DNA of 64,000 bases from Perkinsus olseni (lineage: Eukaryota > Perkinsozoa > Perkinsida > Perkinsidae). Positions 46,404 to 57,586 of this stretch are shown one piece after another. The notes under the pieces were generated by a model. The model did not search any database, was not told the DNA's origin, and saw nothing but the letters and a program-made list of their open reading frames with translations. A program made the translations under genes and the position numbers. Within the stretch, counting starts at the first letter, position 1, and every line of letters begins with the position of its first letter. The DNA lies in the NCBI GenBank assembly GCA_013115135.1, contig JABANP010000173.1:33795-97794 (forward strand). Reading direction: 5' to 3'.

Positions 46404-46919
46404 GTGGGAGAAGAAAACAAGCACTGCGAAACACTTTATGAGCCAACAATTCACGAACATCACTGGCTCAAATGACGCCCCTGACTAAGCTACTAGCATT
46501 AGCTCCAGGTGACACCTCTCCGTGTCATCACGCGTCATTGCGCGTTGTGACAGCACCTGGGGGCCCCGCGTTATGATCACCGGGAGCTGGGGGTTCTTCA
46601 CACCGCCCGAATGTCGTCCCTGCGGTTGCTAATGAGCGTGATAAACCCAACTCACTTTGGGTTCGATAGACTAGCTATCTGGACTAGCCTTTCAACGCTG
46701 CCATTTGGAATCGTTGCACTTTGCGGTAGATACCACCACCGCCATGCCCGCCGAATCAAACAACAACCCATCTACATGGCCACTACGAGCCAGAAGGTCC
46801 CGAATTCCAACGAGGTCTTCAAAACTTCGCTTTGACCAGCTCATTCTCGAGCGACTACTGGCTCGTGGAAGTCTGGGTACCTCTCCTGCACCTCGATCGC
46901 TCGAACCCTATTCAATCAG

Positions 46920-48457
46920 ATAGCAACTGCGCCGGACGAACCCCTCGACATCGCCGGAGCGCGAGAGAACGTTCCGTCGGCTCTTTCGGCCTTCTTCAAC
47001 GTTCACCCCCAGCGTATCAGAGAACTCGAAACTGACATCAGAAAGGGCGGGGTAGGCCACGGGAAGAGCGCGAGACGGAAACACGGTGAGCAGGTTATTG
47101 TGTTGACCTTGTGTGTTGCGGACATTGACGACCCTTCGGCAACCTCGGGCATCGATCTACTCATCAATATCACCGAGGCCGGCAAGGATCTGGCCAACGC
47201 CATGTGGAACAGCAACGATTGGCTGTACGAGTACAGTCGACGGATCACCTTCAAACCCATAGGTGAGTTCTGTGCTCATCTCCGGCTCGGAGGAAGTCCT
47301 TCAAGGTTTGGCTGAGGCAACTCTGAAGAGACTGGAATCCATGAAAACTAAGAAATCGGAGCAGCCAGAGCGACTGCCACTGGAGGGCGCCGCTAAGGTC
47401 CCAGTAGTTCACAGGCCTTCCCTGAGTAGTCAGAAAACCATCATAATGTTACGCGATGCACCTCGGTCAGACGAGAATGCCGAAGTTCTCGCGGACCTTC
47501 GGCGGCAACTCAAGGCTGCACTTCGACGGAATGACAAACTGGAAGAGGACCTATCAGAGGCCCGGAGGGAGGTATGAACGTCCATTCGTGGCACAAATAC
47601 CGTGTCGGGCACTTCTCATGCTTCCTAGGCTGAGCGTGGACGAGACTCGGCCAGAGATAGTAGCGTTAGTAGCAGTACGGGCGAGGACGACAAGGAGTAT
47701 ATCGGTAACATGGAAGCCGCACTAGAACGAGAACAGGGAAGGTAGGTGCTACCTTTCCGATTCCCTCCTAGCCGGCCCTTAACGGGGTGCTTGTTATCCC
47801 TGTCCGATAAATATATTTCTGAGAGCGCCCGATTGAACTCTCTGGCAGAGTCGCCCATCTCGAGCGTGAGCTGGAAGCGGCAGTGAGGGCTGCCCAGCGT
47901 GTCACTCATGACAAGAAAGTGAAGAAGGCGCTCGAGAGTGAGCTGACCCATGTACCACGGCTTCAGCCTCGCACGGCAATTAGGGATGAATCGGGTATCC
48001 TCAGATAAGAGCTGACAAGGACAAACACAAACGTGAGAGGAAGGTCATCATGGACCGCGTGATTGCCCATCGACCATCTCAACATGACACGGGGGACCGG
48101 AGGGCGCTGCACGCGGCCGAAGTTAGTCCTGTGCGTGACTCAGCCATTGATGCGCTGTTGCCTTAGAGGGAAGAGTCTTCGAAAAATGCTGCTAAGATAG
48201 CCGCCTTGGAGTCGCTGTTGCACAAGTCGCTCTCGTACTCCTACGTAGCGATCAAGCTACACTCCCTGTCTCCGACCCCACCGGCCGCGGGCTGGGGCCT
48301 TGAGATGTTCTACGCCCAAGTCAGCACGCCCGACTCGCCTGGAAGTGTGGACTCCCACGTAGGGAACTACCCGATGCATGCTAAGAGCAGCCGCTTGACC
48401 TCAGGGAGCACATCGAGGCGACTGGAAGGGGCGAGTGTTGTTCCTGCCTTACACTGA
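46920..48457 (+). CDS. Coiled-coil protein, multi-exon (partial model)
   Basis: Resolved pieces: a frame through 46920-47262 (APDEPLDIAGARENVPSALS, later WNSNDWLYEYSRR), then 47297-47572, 47629-47741 and 47849-about 47985, all with canonical borders. The intron 47263-47296 would be only 34 nt. Exon 47297-47572 ends in a coiled coil (LADLRRQLKAALRRNDKLEE) that continues as LERELEAAVRAAQ from 47849. After that the frame breaks at about 47986-48010; the next frame (KDKHKRERKVIMDRV) runs to 48457 with one TAG at 48164. The 5' end is uncertain: ATG 46744 is in another frame. Frames at 48533-49050 may be further exons. Either small introns are missed or the 3' part is decaying. Function unknown. 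Confidence 0.5.
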
Positions 48458-49912
48458 GGGAATGACGTTCACAGTCGATGTAGGTTAGCGGTCTGAGCCC
48501 AGGGACTTCGCCCGGCCCAGCAGGTTACGTGTGTGTGGAGAACGGCAACAGGCGAGGCGTGTCGGCAAGAAGAGCTCGGCCGGACGGGGTTCATCCGAGT
48601 GGCCCATGCTCAGGATAAGCGGGCTAGACAAAGCAATGATGACGATGGCATTGTAGCGATAACACCATTCAAACGTTACCATTCAAGTGTGTACAGGGAA
48701 CCTATCCCTTACGGAGGTCTACCAGCAATGCCTCGACCATCTATACTGACCCACTCTCAATACTACTAGGAGTTTACTGCTGCATTAGCGGCAGTAGAGT
48801 GCAGCACATTAGGGCCCAGCAACTGGGCGGCGACCACACTAGCAGTGGTGCCGCCAGCTCATCATCACCCTATTCTGGTAGAAGTAGCCACTCTGTGGAC
48901 ACCCTCGAAACAGAGTCCAGCGGTATCGGGCCTCGCTCGGAAAACGTGAGTCCTTCGCGACGTTCCTCCTGCAATAGCGTTTTCCTTTGCTCGGTCAGGC
49001 AGAGCGAGCGACTCGAGTTCGTTGACGCTGATGAGAGTAACCTAGCATGACATGAGGGCCCTAATGCTTCTACCTTGGTCTATCGACATCTTGTGTGCCG
49101 AGTCCGTAGACACAACGCTTGAACCATCAGTGGGAGTCAACAGTATTCGAGACTATTCTCTAAGTCGCTCGCCTCCACCGGACCTTGTGTGGATCGGGAA
49201 ATTGAGAGGCGACACCGGCGGGCCGATCTCGGGCCGGTGGCACGCGTGCTCGGCGTCACACCTTGACCAATGTGGACTGTAGAGAAAGATGGCGGAAATG
49301 ATGAATAGAATCATGCTATTTATCATTTCTGCCATTTCTGTCTAGCATGCCATTAGCATGCGAGGATGCGACAACTGCCACTTCGTTACTCTCGCGAAGC
49401 GGCACGTGTACAGTTGAGGTCCTCTCCGTACTGCCACTCCACTGATTGGACCAAGTTACTCGCGAAATCTCGGTACACCGCTTGGGCGCCGAACGGTGTA
49501 GCCCAGTTGCTTGGATGGTAGTATTTTTGCCTGCCGGAAAGCTCACCCAATGAGGCGCCCGCCCGAGGTTCTGTCGCTCCACCGAGCATGGACTTGCGAG
49601 GCCTCGCCCGACCGGCATGATCGTGAGACTCTCCCGTCGACCCGAATGGTGAGTCGCCCCCTCCGGCTTCCCTGTCGTAAACCTTCCGTTCTCCAGGAGG
49701 TCATCCAAAGGGGGTGTGTGACCTTGTTGCAGGGCACCTGCTGCTACAAAAAACAGGAACAGGAATTCCGGTAGGCCTTCCCCTCGCCCACTTCTGGGTC
49801 GGTCGGACTATTCTACTAGGTCATTCGTAACCGATCGGTACGGCTCCTTGAATGAGCCCCCACTCTCCGTCACCGATCCTCACATCGCCGTCTTATCAGA
49901 GGACACGAGACC
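48458..49912. other. Interval with unplaced + strand frames
   Basis: ORFs at 48533-48769 and 48799-49050 are Ser-rich and may continue the coiled-coil gene. The rest has short ORFs on both strands without recognisable sequence. A segment near 49292-49340 contains a small inverted repeat (GATGGCGGAAATGATGAA / TTCTGCCATTTCTG). Confidence 0.3.
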
Positions 49913-50419
49913 GTGAGTGGACCGTCGCATCATACCAGAGGCACTTCCCCTGAAGCGTCAAACCTTTCTTTTCGCTTTCGTATGTTTCCCCCTAGTGGAG
50001 CGGAAGCGATCATCAGGTTAGAGACGTACATGACGCTGATAGCGTTCGGTCCGACCGCCTACCCGTCCACCTACGATAGCGAGCAGATGGACCTCAATCG
50101 CCGCAACTATCTTGCAGACAGAAGTGACGGCTGGATCGGATGCTCCCGCCCCTCGGTGTTGGTCGTAGGCCCTCACGTACCATTCTGTATCGTCGAGGTT
50201 AACGAGTCGACTGGTGATGTGAAGGCTGTTCACATCGACTGCTGCGACCGTGTGTTGATCGACGGCAGGGTGTCCATCGACCTGGCCATGTGCCATCACG
50301 TGATTCATCGGAGAGTACTCCTCCCCGGCAAGCCCCCCATGTACTTAAGGATGGCCCTCTCCTCCGCGTTTGATAAGAATGTAGGCGAGCTCAGGGCACA
50401 GTTTCAGAGCCGCCAATAG
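49913..50419 (+). CDS. Hypothetical protein, 168 residues
   Basis: Uninterrupted + strand ORF with a balanced composition and alternating hydrophobic pattern typical of a folded beta-rich protein (SVLVVGPHVPFCIVEV, DVKAVHIDCCDRVLIDGRV). No signal peptide, helix of membrane type or motif I can name. The N-terminal 25 residues may be intronic, as TTTCCCCCTAG precedes the conserved-looking part. It is the first of three adjacent + strand genes of unknown function. Confidence 0.5.
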   Translation: MSGPSHHTRGTSPEASNLSFRFRMFPPSGAEAIIRLETYMTLIAFGPTAYPSTYDSEQMDLNRRNYLADRSDGWIGCSRPSVLVVGPHVPFCIVEVNESTGDVKAVHIDCCDRVLIDGRVSIDLAMCHHVIHRRVLLPGKPPMYLRMALSSAFDKNVGELRAQFQSRQ

Positions 50420-50656
50420 CACGCTAGGTTTTTCTTTGTGGCTACGCCGACGTCGAGCAGGAGGGAGATTTTGAGCCCCTCCTGCTGTGCACTTTGGACG
50501 GCATGCCTGAGGCTGAAGATGAGCACAGACACTACAGGAGCATGAGCTCTGAGATAGATGCTCCGGTGACTTCTCTCGGCTACGGGCCGCCGTGGTCGTT
50601 CGTTCCATCGAGTTGCAGGAAATCTCCCGAGGTCTCGATGAACGACACGTGGCTAC

Positions 50657-51229
50657 TTGGCACGGTGGCAGGGACAGAGCGAAACGTTCGACCGAGCCGC
50701 TACCTCGACCGACCAGAAAACTTGGTACCCCAGGGTGGTTGGTGTTGCACCGCAGGTCGTCCTTTCAGTTTATGCTACTTGTTGCAGCGAGGAAGAATAC
50801 GGTATAGTGTTGATAGTGATCGATGACGATGGTTGTGTGTGGATGCGCACTGACGATCGTCCGGCCTGCGGAAGGCGCGTGTGGTTCCCAGCCCTGCCCT
50901 TCACTCGAGGCGTGGAGGCAGGGGACCGATGCCAGCAAGTGATACTAGATTTCTTGTCGGCCACGGGAGGGCCGTTGGTGATGCCGATCTTTGATGGCGT
51001 CAAAACCATCATCTATACCGTTACGCCGAGCACCGAGTGGATCTCGGAAGGAGAACTCTCCCCAAGACGCAGCGTGATGAGTTCCTCTTGCCGAAGAATT
51101 GATGAGAAGCTGCGAGTAGTCATCGAGCGAGATCCCTCCCTTTATGGCAGGTGCTGCAACTTTACAACGGCTTCACACATCGAGGCGACGAGTATGGATT
51201 CGCTACTGCTACTCGAAGTGGCGGTGTAG
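50657..51229 (+). CDS. Hypothetical protein, 190 residues
   Basis: The frame reads like a folded domain from about residue 30 (VVLSVYATC, YGIVLIVIDDDGCVWM, GVKTIIYTVTP) to the stop. The first 25 residues are low in coding character, and overlapping frames at 50494 and 50592 could supply the real N terminus through an intron. No family recognised. Its strand-rich layout resembles the product of 49913-50419, which may mean related or split parts of one gene. Confidence 0.45.
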   Translation: MARWQGQSETFDRAATSTDQKTWYPRVVGVAPQVVLSVYATCCSEEEYGIVLIVIDDDGCVWMRTDDRPACGRRVWFPALPFTRGVEAGDRCQQVILDFLSATGGPLVMPIFDGVKTIIYTVTPSTEWISEGELSPRRSVMSSSCRRIDEKLRVVIERDPSLYGRCCNFTTASHIEATSMDSLLLLEVAV

Positions 51230-51619
51230 TTGTCATTGAGGGTTGCATCGGCAACACCCGGGAGTTTCCTGATATCAGTAGGAGCTGATGTCGACTGAGC
51301 AATGGAAGCTCCGATAGCTCAAAGAGATAGCAGATAGAAGAATGCTCGGTTACCCCTTTTGGGCTTTCCCGCAGCCCTTGTAGATGAGCTGTGTTTTGAA
51401 CTCCCGCGTCCTTTGGCTCGCTTTACGTCTTCGCGGTCAGGCAACGCATGCAGGATGGAGGTGCGGCCTGAGGGCTTCATTTCATGGACCATGGGTCATG
51501 CTAACTGCTGGGTGCATCTCTCCGGCATCGTCTTCGAGGCCCACGGTTGAACGTCTCCATCGAGGCTTTGGCGTCTTGTACGAAGTGTTCAATGAATCCC
51601 CCTCTCAGTCGCAACCTTC

Positions 51620-52954
51620 ATGCGTCATCGTCGCCAACATCTTCGATGCCTCGCCATAGCCCTACAATATCTGCTAGTTTTCCCCCTCTCACTGTTCCCC
51701 CCACCAGTGGACCAGTTAGTCAGCACTCTCCGCAAGCGCATTCTTGTCCGACGTTCTGACCTCGACTGGCCCCCAAGGGCAGTGACTCCGAGACCGGACG
51801 TATGTGATTCTTCACTTCACGGCCCGACTTGTTCTATAATCGACGGCCCCCAGTCTGGCTTAGCGGTCCTCCACCACGGTGGTGTCCGGTTAGGTGAGCT
51901 GCTTCCAGAGAGCCTCCTCGACAGCTCTGACGATGCTGATGAGCTCCGTGCAAGAGTGAATCGACTACTTCGCCGATTGAACCACTCCGAACCCGTCAGC
52001 AGGGATGCCGAGGCAGTTGCCTTCCATCTAAGTCTGCAAACGTCCACCTTTACCCAGATGCCCGAAGGCGTCAACATCCACTATGACGATAGATGGTCCA
52101 TTGAGGTCGGGAGGCGACCTATCCTGGGCCCGTCTGATACAGCAGGTCGCATAACCTTCACCAAGAATGTGACCATCACCACGCTAGTTGTTGAGAGCCC
52201 CAGCCCTGTCGTTGTACAAGGTTTGAGTGCTCAGCGAGTCCAGTGGGAGGGACACGCCAGACTCAGCCCGATTCAGAGCCGAATCGATGTAGTGGCCCAG
52301 TCCCTGCTGGTGGGCATAACTCGGTCAAACCTCGAAGTACCAGCCGATGCGACCGCTGTTGACGAAATCCGTATCATAAGTTTATCTCCCGTAACCCTGT
52401 TCACCATCGAGGGACGTGCTAGCGTCAACGAACCCTGGCACAGTCATCATCGTAGCGTCGTCCTCGAGCCGAAGAGCAGGAGAAAACACCGTAACGCCTG
52501 GCTTTGTGTCGTGGTGGGCTCGGCTGATTTTGTCGATATGCACTACGTAGCCGAGCACGGGTTGAAGTGGAGGCGAGCCCCTTCGGCAAGGGATGTGGAC
52601 CTTACACGGGGAGTTTTCACCAACGACCTTTACTCGGAGATCGCCACGACGGCCCGCCCGACCCCTAGCCTCTTTAAGCTGTCCCAGCATGTGAGCCGAG
52701 TACTGGTGTCATCATGGGGGAAGGCTTATGCTAACTCTGAGGATTCTATCATTGAAGCGGCTCTGGCCAGCACCACTGAGGACGCGGCGGTCGTGGAGTA
52801 TCTCCGCTGGGCTGCTCTCCCGAGGGGCGAGCGAGTGGTTGTTGCCGATAGCGAACTCAATCGTGAAGAACTGGCTGTAAGGAAAGATATGAAAGAGATA
52901 TTGGAGATGGTACGTGCTAGATTCCATAAAGGGCCGACTAAGAAGCCAAAGTAG
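51620..52954 (+). CDS. Hypothetical protein, 444 residues
   Basis: Longest + strand ORF in this part of the window apart from the array. A Pro/Arg-rich N-terminal region with one hydrophobic segment (about 10-30, LAIALQYLLVFPLSLF) leads to a mixed alpha/beta body (VTITTLVVESPSPVVVQGL, AWLCVVVGSADFVDMHYV) and a charged helical C terminus (ELAVRKDMKEILEMVRARF). The hydrophobic segment might be a signal anchor, or an artefact if translation starts later. I do not recognise the family. Confidence 0.6.
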   Translation: MRHRRQHLRCLAIALQYLLVFPLSLFPPPVDQLVSTLRKRILVRRSDLDWPPRAVTPRPDVCDSSLHGPTCSIIDGPQSGLAVLHHGGVRLGELLPESLLDSSDDADELRARVNRLLRRLNHSEPVSRDAEAVAFHLSLQTSTFTQMPEGVNIHYDDRWSIEVGRRPILGPSDTAGRITFTKNVTITTLVVESPSPVVVQGLSAQRVQWEGHARLSPIQSRIDVVAQSLLVGITRSNLEVPADATAVDEIRIISLSPVTLFTIEGRASVNEPWHSHHRSVVLEPKSRRKHRNAWLCVVVGSADFVDMHYVAEHGLKWRRAPSARDVDLTRGVFTNDLYSEIATTARPTPSLFKLSQHVSRVLVSSWGKAYANSEDSIIEAALASTTEDAAVVEYLRWAALPRGERVVVADSELNREELAVRKDMKEILEMVRARFHKGPTKKPK

Positions 52955-53046
52955 GGGTTGCTTCGCTGGTTACTGCCGTTGAGCTGCGTCTGGGGGTTGC
53001 GACTTTCAGTGTGACTATTGTTTCGCCCTCACGATGAGAGAGGGGC

Positions 53047-53751
53047 TTGCGGGTCGTGCCGTGGCAGCGGTGGAACACTCGGGGTCCCCGAGTCGGGGAC
53101 TGTCTCTCATTGCTCAGCTCCCCTGCCGAGACCATCTCCCAATCTTTTGCCTCACAATTGTTTCTCAGGGCGAAGGCAGCCGTCGTCAGTGTTGACCTCA
53201 GCGGCGACGACATCGACACTAGCAGAATCTCGGCCGCCGTTAAAACTGCTTTTGAGCTGGTTGCTGATGGATCACATGCTGCTGCACCTACCCAGACTGA
53301 TGGCGAAGGAGTGTCCGATAAGAAGAGTTCAATAGCCGAGTAAACCCGGGCAGAGATCATCAATTTCTAGACTGTTAGTTCCAATAACCCCCTGTCTACC
53401 CCATCGCAGCTCCCAGCTAAATAGTCTCACTCGGCAGCCTAGGGTAGAAGACTCTCAGCAGCCTCCGTAACGTTGTCGGCGTTAATCGACGTCACACTCG
53501 CCAGCTCGTCGGCTAGCTGGTGTTGTAGGAGCCGTTACATCGTCCACTCGGAACACGGGGAGCACGTCATCAGCCACGAAGACCTCCTCGATGTAGTGGA
53601 GTCGCTGCTCGAGCGAGTCACAGGAGATGGAGGTGACGTTGAGGAGGCTAAAGTAGAATCCTTCGGGGATTCTCCTCCGTACCCACAAGCAGAGGACCCG
53701 GCCCTCACTAGCGAAGGCTCGCCGGCCCCAGAGGAGCGGATGCCAGGGTGA
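53047..53751 (+). CDS. Two small hypothetical frames (possible 3' exons)
   Basis: 53047-53343 (98 codons) contains VVSVDLSGDDIDTSRISAAV and ends in a charged tail. 53473-53751 (92 codons) has an acidic helix (HEDLLDVVESLLERV) and a Pro/Glu-rich end. Both look more coding than the opposite strand, but neither has a convincing start, and I could not join them. They may be exons of the preceding or of separate genes. Confidence 0.3.
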
Positions 53752-54344
53752 AACACTTTCCGATCGCCTCTCTAGCCATGACCATCCGCCTCGACTTCAG
53801 GTCGCAGTCGTCTTCGGAAAGTCCGACATAATTGCAAAATTCATGATTGCATCTTGGCGATTTTGTTGCTCTTCGCTTGATTGGATCATTGGAGTGTATT
53901 TTCAGATCACCCGTTGTTGCGTCTTGTCGGGCAGTACGAGGAATCTCTTCTGAATGCGGCGGCGCCTGTGACCGTATCTCCAATTCAATTGATACTTCAC
54001 CCAGAGGAAGTATCATCCACAGGCAAGCTCGCAGCCAAAACTAGTCGCACAACAACTTCCGAGTGATGAACAACATCAGCAAGCATGCATCATCCTCATC
54101 GGCTCGACTCATGCTGTTGAGCTATACGCCTGAGAAGATACCCTCATCATCGTGTAGCTGCGAGGGCTGGTTAGATGCTTACGGATTCTCCCACGCCCAT
54201 CCCGGAATCATATTTGGTGGCTCCAACAGCCAACAGCGGTCAATCTTGGTGAGCTCAGGATACTCAGCGTCAAGATACGCGTTGCCCTCCCTCATGATGC
54301 GCTCCTGAGCAGCCCAATACACTACAGTCGATCGAGCCCACAGC
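53752..54344. other. Intergenic interval
   Basis: No convincing gene. Lies between the + strand hypothetical frames and the 3' end of the minus-strand cyclophilin gene; probably holds 3' flanks of both. Confidence 0.4.
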
Positions 54345-55137
54345 CTACTTGTGCAGGTTCCTTGGCGTCAGGGCGATGCCTATTGAACCGGTCGACGACG
54401 TCCCTGCACCAACAGCAGCTACTACGTCGGCTGCTGCCTCTATGATCACCCACATGCCTTGGATGACGGTCCCGATAGGCGCGAAGTTCTGTCGGTCTAG
54501 AGCGGTATTATCACCGGTGTTTATGAAAACCTGAATATCGTCTCAGACGGCGAGGGAATCGTCAGAGGCTGCACCTGAGTGGTCCTCGAATTGGGCGTGT
54601 CTGCCTTGGCAAAGGTGATGCTCCCTCTCACGTTAGACGCCTGAGAACAGCCCATCGCCGACCAAGCCCCGAGCATGAGCTTACCCGGACTGGCTCGTCC
54701 ATGAGGGGCATCCCCAGCCACTTGGCCCCGGCATCAGGGCTGCCACTGATGCCAAACTGTGCAACGAAGCCCGGCTCTACTCTGAAGACACGGGTGTTGT
54801 CGTAGAAGTGAGATGTGATGAGCTCCATGAATCTGAGAGGGAGGGGCGAGTGCTGTTGCGCTGAAGGATGGACTGACCTGTTGAAGCCGATGGGCGCCAC
54901 GGCAGGGAAGACGGCCAGGGTGAAGAAGCCAAACGCATCATCTGGCTTGCCGTCTTGGATTGGTAAATTAGAAACACTGCATTTAACCTAAAGCTGAGCG
55001 CGTGATGGGGGTCTCAGGAAGAATCTACTGACCTGTACATGAGGCAGGCCTTCCCCCGCCAGGGCCCGGGCATCCTCAGTTGCCGCCGCCAAGGCGACTA
55101 AGGGCACCCCAGTGAAGAGGAGGCAGCAGCATCGCAT
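54345..55137 (-). CDS. Secreted cyclophilin-type peptidyl-prolyl isomerase
   Basis: Five exons on the minus strand: 55137-55033, 54987-54878, 54832-54685, 54640-54575, 54530-54345 (TAG). All joins are canonical and in phase, giving 204 residues. The four introns are 44 or 45 nt. The start Met begins a signal peptide (MRCCCLLFTGVPLVALAAA), so the enzyme should enter the secretory pathway. The cyclophilin domain follows: FYDNTRVFRVEPGFVAQFGI carries the catalytic Arg (FRV) and the Phe and Gln of the active site; then MDEPVR, NVRGSITFAKA, NSRTTQVFIN, FAPIG and VIQGM. The layout is closest to bacterial-type or short eukaryotic cyclophilins. Likely role: proline isomerisation during folding of secreted proteins. 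Family call is firm. Confidence 0.9.
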
Positions 55138-55798
55138 AGGGCAGACAATGATGAACTGGAGGGCCCATGGAGATGAGTTGGTGAGTGTGTGGTACGCAAC
55201 ACTCACGAGAGGACCGACAGTGTAGACGACAGGCGGTGGGGGCATGGGGCGCATCATCGGGCAGACCTCCTCGTTGAGGGGCTCCGTAGGCTACGACGGG
55301 CGTCTCGAGACCTCGGCGAGAGACGAGTACGCGTGCCTGAGATCGGAGACCAGAGGCTGATACCCGAGTAAGAGGTAACCTGTCGGACTACCTCTTGTCT
55401 TGGGTCGATCAGGGAGCTGCTGCGTCATGCCATAGACGGCTGCTAAGGATCCGAGGGAGTTATCGTTGTGCTGGTCCCCACGCTTTTGTCCCCATCTACT
55501 ACGAGGCCTGCTACCCGGACCGCTAACCCCAGTCGACGATGTCACTGGCCTCGACGGACTGAAGCAGCCACCGCCATGCTCAACGATGACAGGCCTCTGC
55601 TGGTCACCCCCACCTCGGTGACTTCTCCGTCTTTGTAAGTAGCTTGTCGCTAGGTGACTGACTCCGTGCCCTGACTTCCTCCCTAGCTTTCGCAGCAACT
55701 ACCCTGGTGCACTCATAAGCTGCCTCGGCCAGGACCGACGCTGCAACGTACCTTCAGAGAGCAGCCCGATTGACCCACCTCGCACGACCCCGTACAGC
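55138..55798. other. Intergenic interval
   Basis: Upstream flank of the cyclophilin gene. A minus ORF at 55291-55698 is Ser/Gly/Arg-rich and may be exonic, but no joins are evident. Nothing else recognised. Confidence 0.35.
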
Positions 55799-57325
55799 TC
55801 ACTTTACGACTTTGCCGTATTTCCGGCGTGGTGGCATCGCCCGCTTGCCCTTCGGCACGGGCTCGATCGTCACAACCTTCGCCCATCGCTCGAAGTCTAT
55901 AAGGTCGGTCCGCTCGATGCCTGCCCCATCACACAGGGCAGCCCATAAGGCAACCTTGCTGCCGACGACGATAGAGCTGCCTTCGCCCAGTTGCTTCAAC
56001 CGGAGGCCGAGCATCTCCTTGCCGAACCTCGTGGCGCCGTTAGCAAAGTGCTGGTAGGCTTCTTCCGTTGTATCAAAGTTACGCTTAAGCACGTCGGTGA
56101 AAGTTTCCAGGCACCGTCGGCACTCCTCTGGAGATGGCGTTATGGTGGGCGAGGACTGTGGGCTGCCGACACCACTGGCTGCCGCCGGAGACAACGGCCG
56201 AGTCGGAGCCTTCCGAGCCAGGACAGCATTCAATACTCGCTCTTGTGTCGCTGCTATCTGGTGCAGGGCGGCGCTCTGGCCGTCATAGCGATCAGCCAGC
56301 CGACTAAGACATGGCGGGCATAGCGGGAAGGGAGTGAAGGCTGCCCACCTGATAGCCTCCTTATGTGAGCGCATCAACTTCTCCACTGCCGCTGACTGCC
56401 CAGCTTGCTTCTTCGGTAGTGCCTCCGTCATCGCTTGACCTAGCTTAGCCATCGAGGCTGTCAGTGTCTTATGGGAAGCCTCCATGGACTTGGCCAGGGT
56501 GGTGATAGCAGCCTGAGAGCACTGAAGCACCCCATGCCATACCCACCCTCCGTTACCTCCATCTCCCCACGCTTGACCTCCTGTTCACCCAATCGGGCGT
56601 GGATATCGGCGGTGCCGGCCTCCAGCGTGACCATACCCTTCCTCAACGAGACAGTCAGTTCCTGAGAGTCCTCCGACTACGAGGACAGGGAGAGCAGCCA
56701 CTCGGCCTACTTTCGTAGTCGCTTCGCATATTTCCTCTGTCTTCCGCTCAAGCTCGACCAGAGCTGCCTTCTTGACGAAGTCTGCGGAAGTCGGTGATGT
56801 TTCATGAGGGGTCTTGGAAGACGCTCCATCCATCAACCCTGAGGCCTCGACTGCCCCGCTGGTGCCGGGGCTACTGACCGTACCCTCAACCTTGTGTTCG
56901 AGCTCCGCCAGCTTGCCCCTCACCTCCTCCACTTCTGCCACTGCCGCCTCCCGACACGCCTCTCGGATGTACTCACGAGCTGAGCGGGCAGCCAGTGATG
57001 GAGGCGGCGTTGGAGCAGCGAGCTTACCCTGGTTGGGGGGTACGAGACCTCGCCCCTGGTCGAAGGAATCTAGTCGCATCGATACCCCCTGGACTGATGC
57101 TCGGACGTCCTCAAGCTCACTTCGTACGGACTGAGGAAGAGTATTGAGTGGGAAGCAGCAGACCATCATGCTAACCTCGGGGAGGTCAGCGGTAGGGAAG
57201 CCATCAGCGGCATGTAGTCGTCGCTCGAGAGCCTCCAGGCGGTGGAGGCACATCTCAGAGAGATCTGCTATGACAGCTGAACGGCAAGAGAAAGGGATGA
57301 TGAACGCTCGTCGTCTGGCGCCCAT
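55799..57325 (-). CDS. Coiled-coil protein with 25-45-nt introns
   Basis: Model on the minus strand: exon from about 57325 to 56687, then 56661-56557, 56521-56349 and 56303-55799. Borders are GT-AG and in phase. Introns are 25 nt (56662-56686), 35 nt (56522-56556) and 45 nt (56304-56348); the 45-nt one keeps the frame either way. The product has successive helical coiled-coil blocks: MCLHRLEALERRL, RSELEDVRASVQGVSMRLD, VEEVRGKLAELEHKVEG, LERKTEEICEATT, then AAITTLAKSMEASHKTLTAS and LADRYDGQSAALHQI. A folded C-terminal region (ETFTDVLKRNFDTTEEAYQHF) ends in a basic tail. The true start may lie further upstream. A structural or flagellar/cytoskeletal role is plausible but not shown. Confidence 0.6.
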
Positions 57326-57555
57326 GCCACCTTTGGTCCGCTCATCCTCCTCTACTCCTCCAGGCAGGTCTCCGCGGCGGGCCTACATAACGCATAGTAG
57401 AGGACAGCGGAGGGCAGCACCAACCTCTAAAGCCGAGACCTTCCGTGCCAGGGCTTCGTTGGCATCAACTATTGGAGCGATGAGACCTGTCGAAATGCTG
57501 ACGGGAGGACGCAGAGAGAGAGGACGGGTGGGGTACGGTACGCGCAGTTTTGAGA

Positions 57556-57586
57556 GTGCGGAACTGTTCGGCGGCCGAACAGTTCC
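57556..57586. repeat. 14-bp inverted repeat with 3-nt spacer
   Basis: GCGGAACTGTTCGG (57556-57569), CGG, CCGAACAGTTCCGC (57573-57586): perfect arms. A related string (GTTCCGCGGCGGAAC) lies at 31003, just beyond the retrotransposon. Could be a protein-binding palindrome or the end of a small transposon. Confidence 0.8.

Noticed and set aside
47986..48010. 17-nt intron in the coiled-coil gene
   Set aside because: Removing GTATCCTCAGATAAGAG would restore the frame, but 17 nt is too short to accept without transcript evidence; an indel or decay is as likely.
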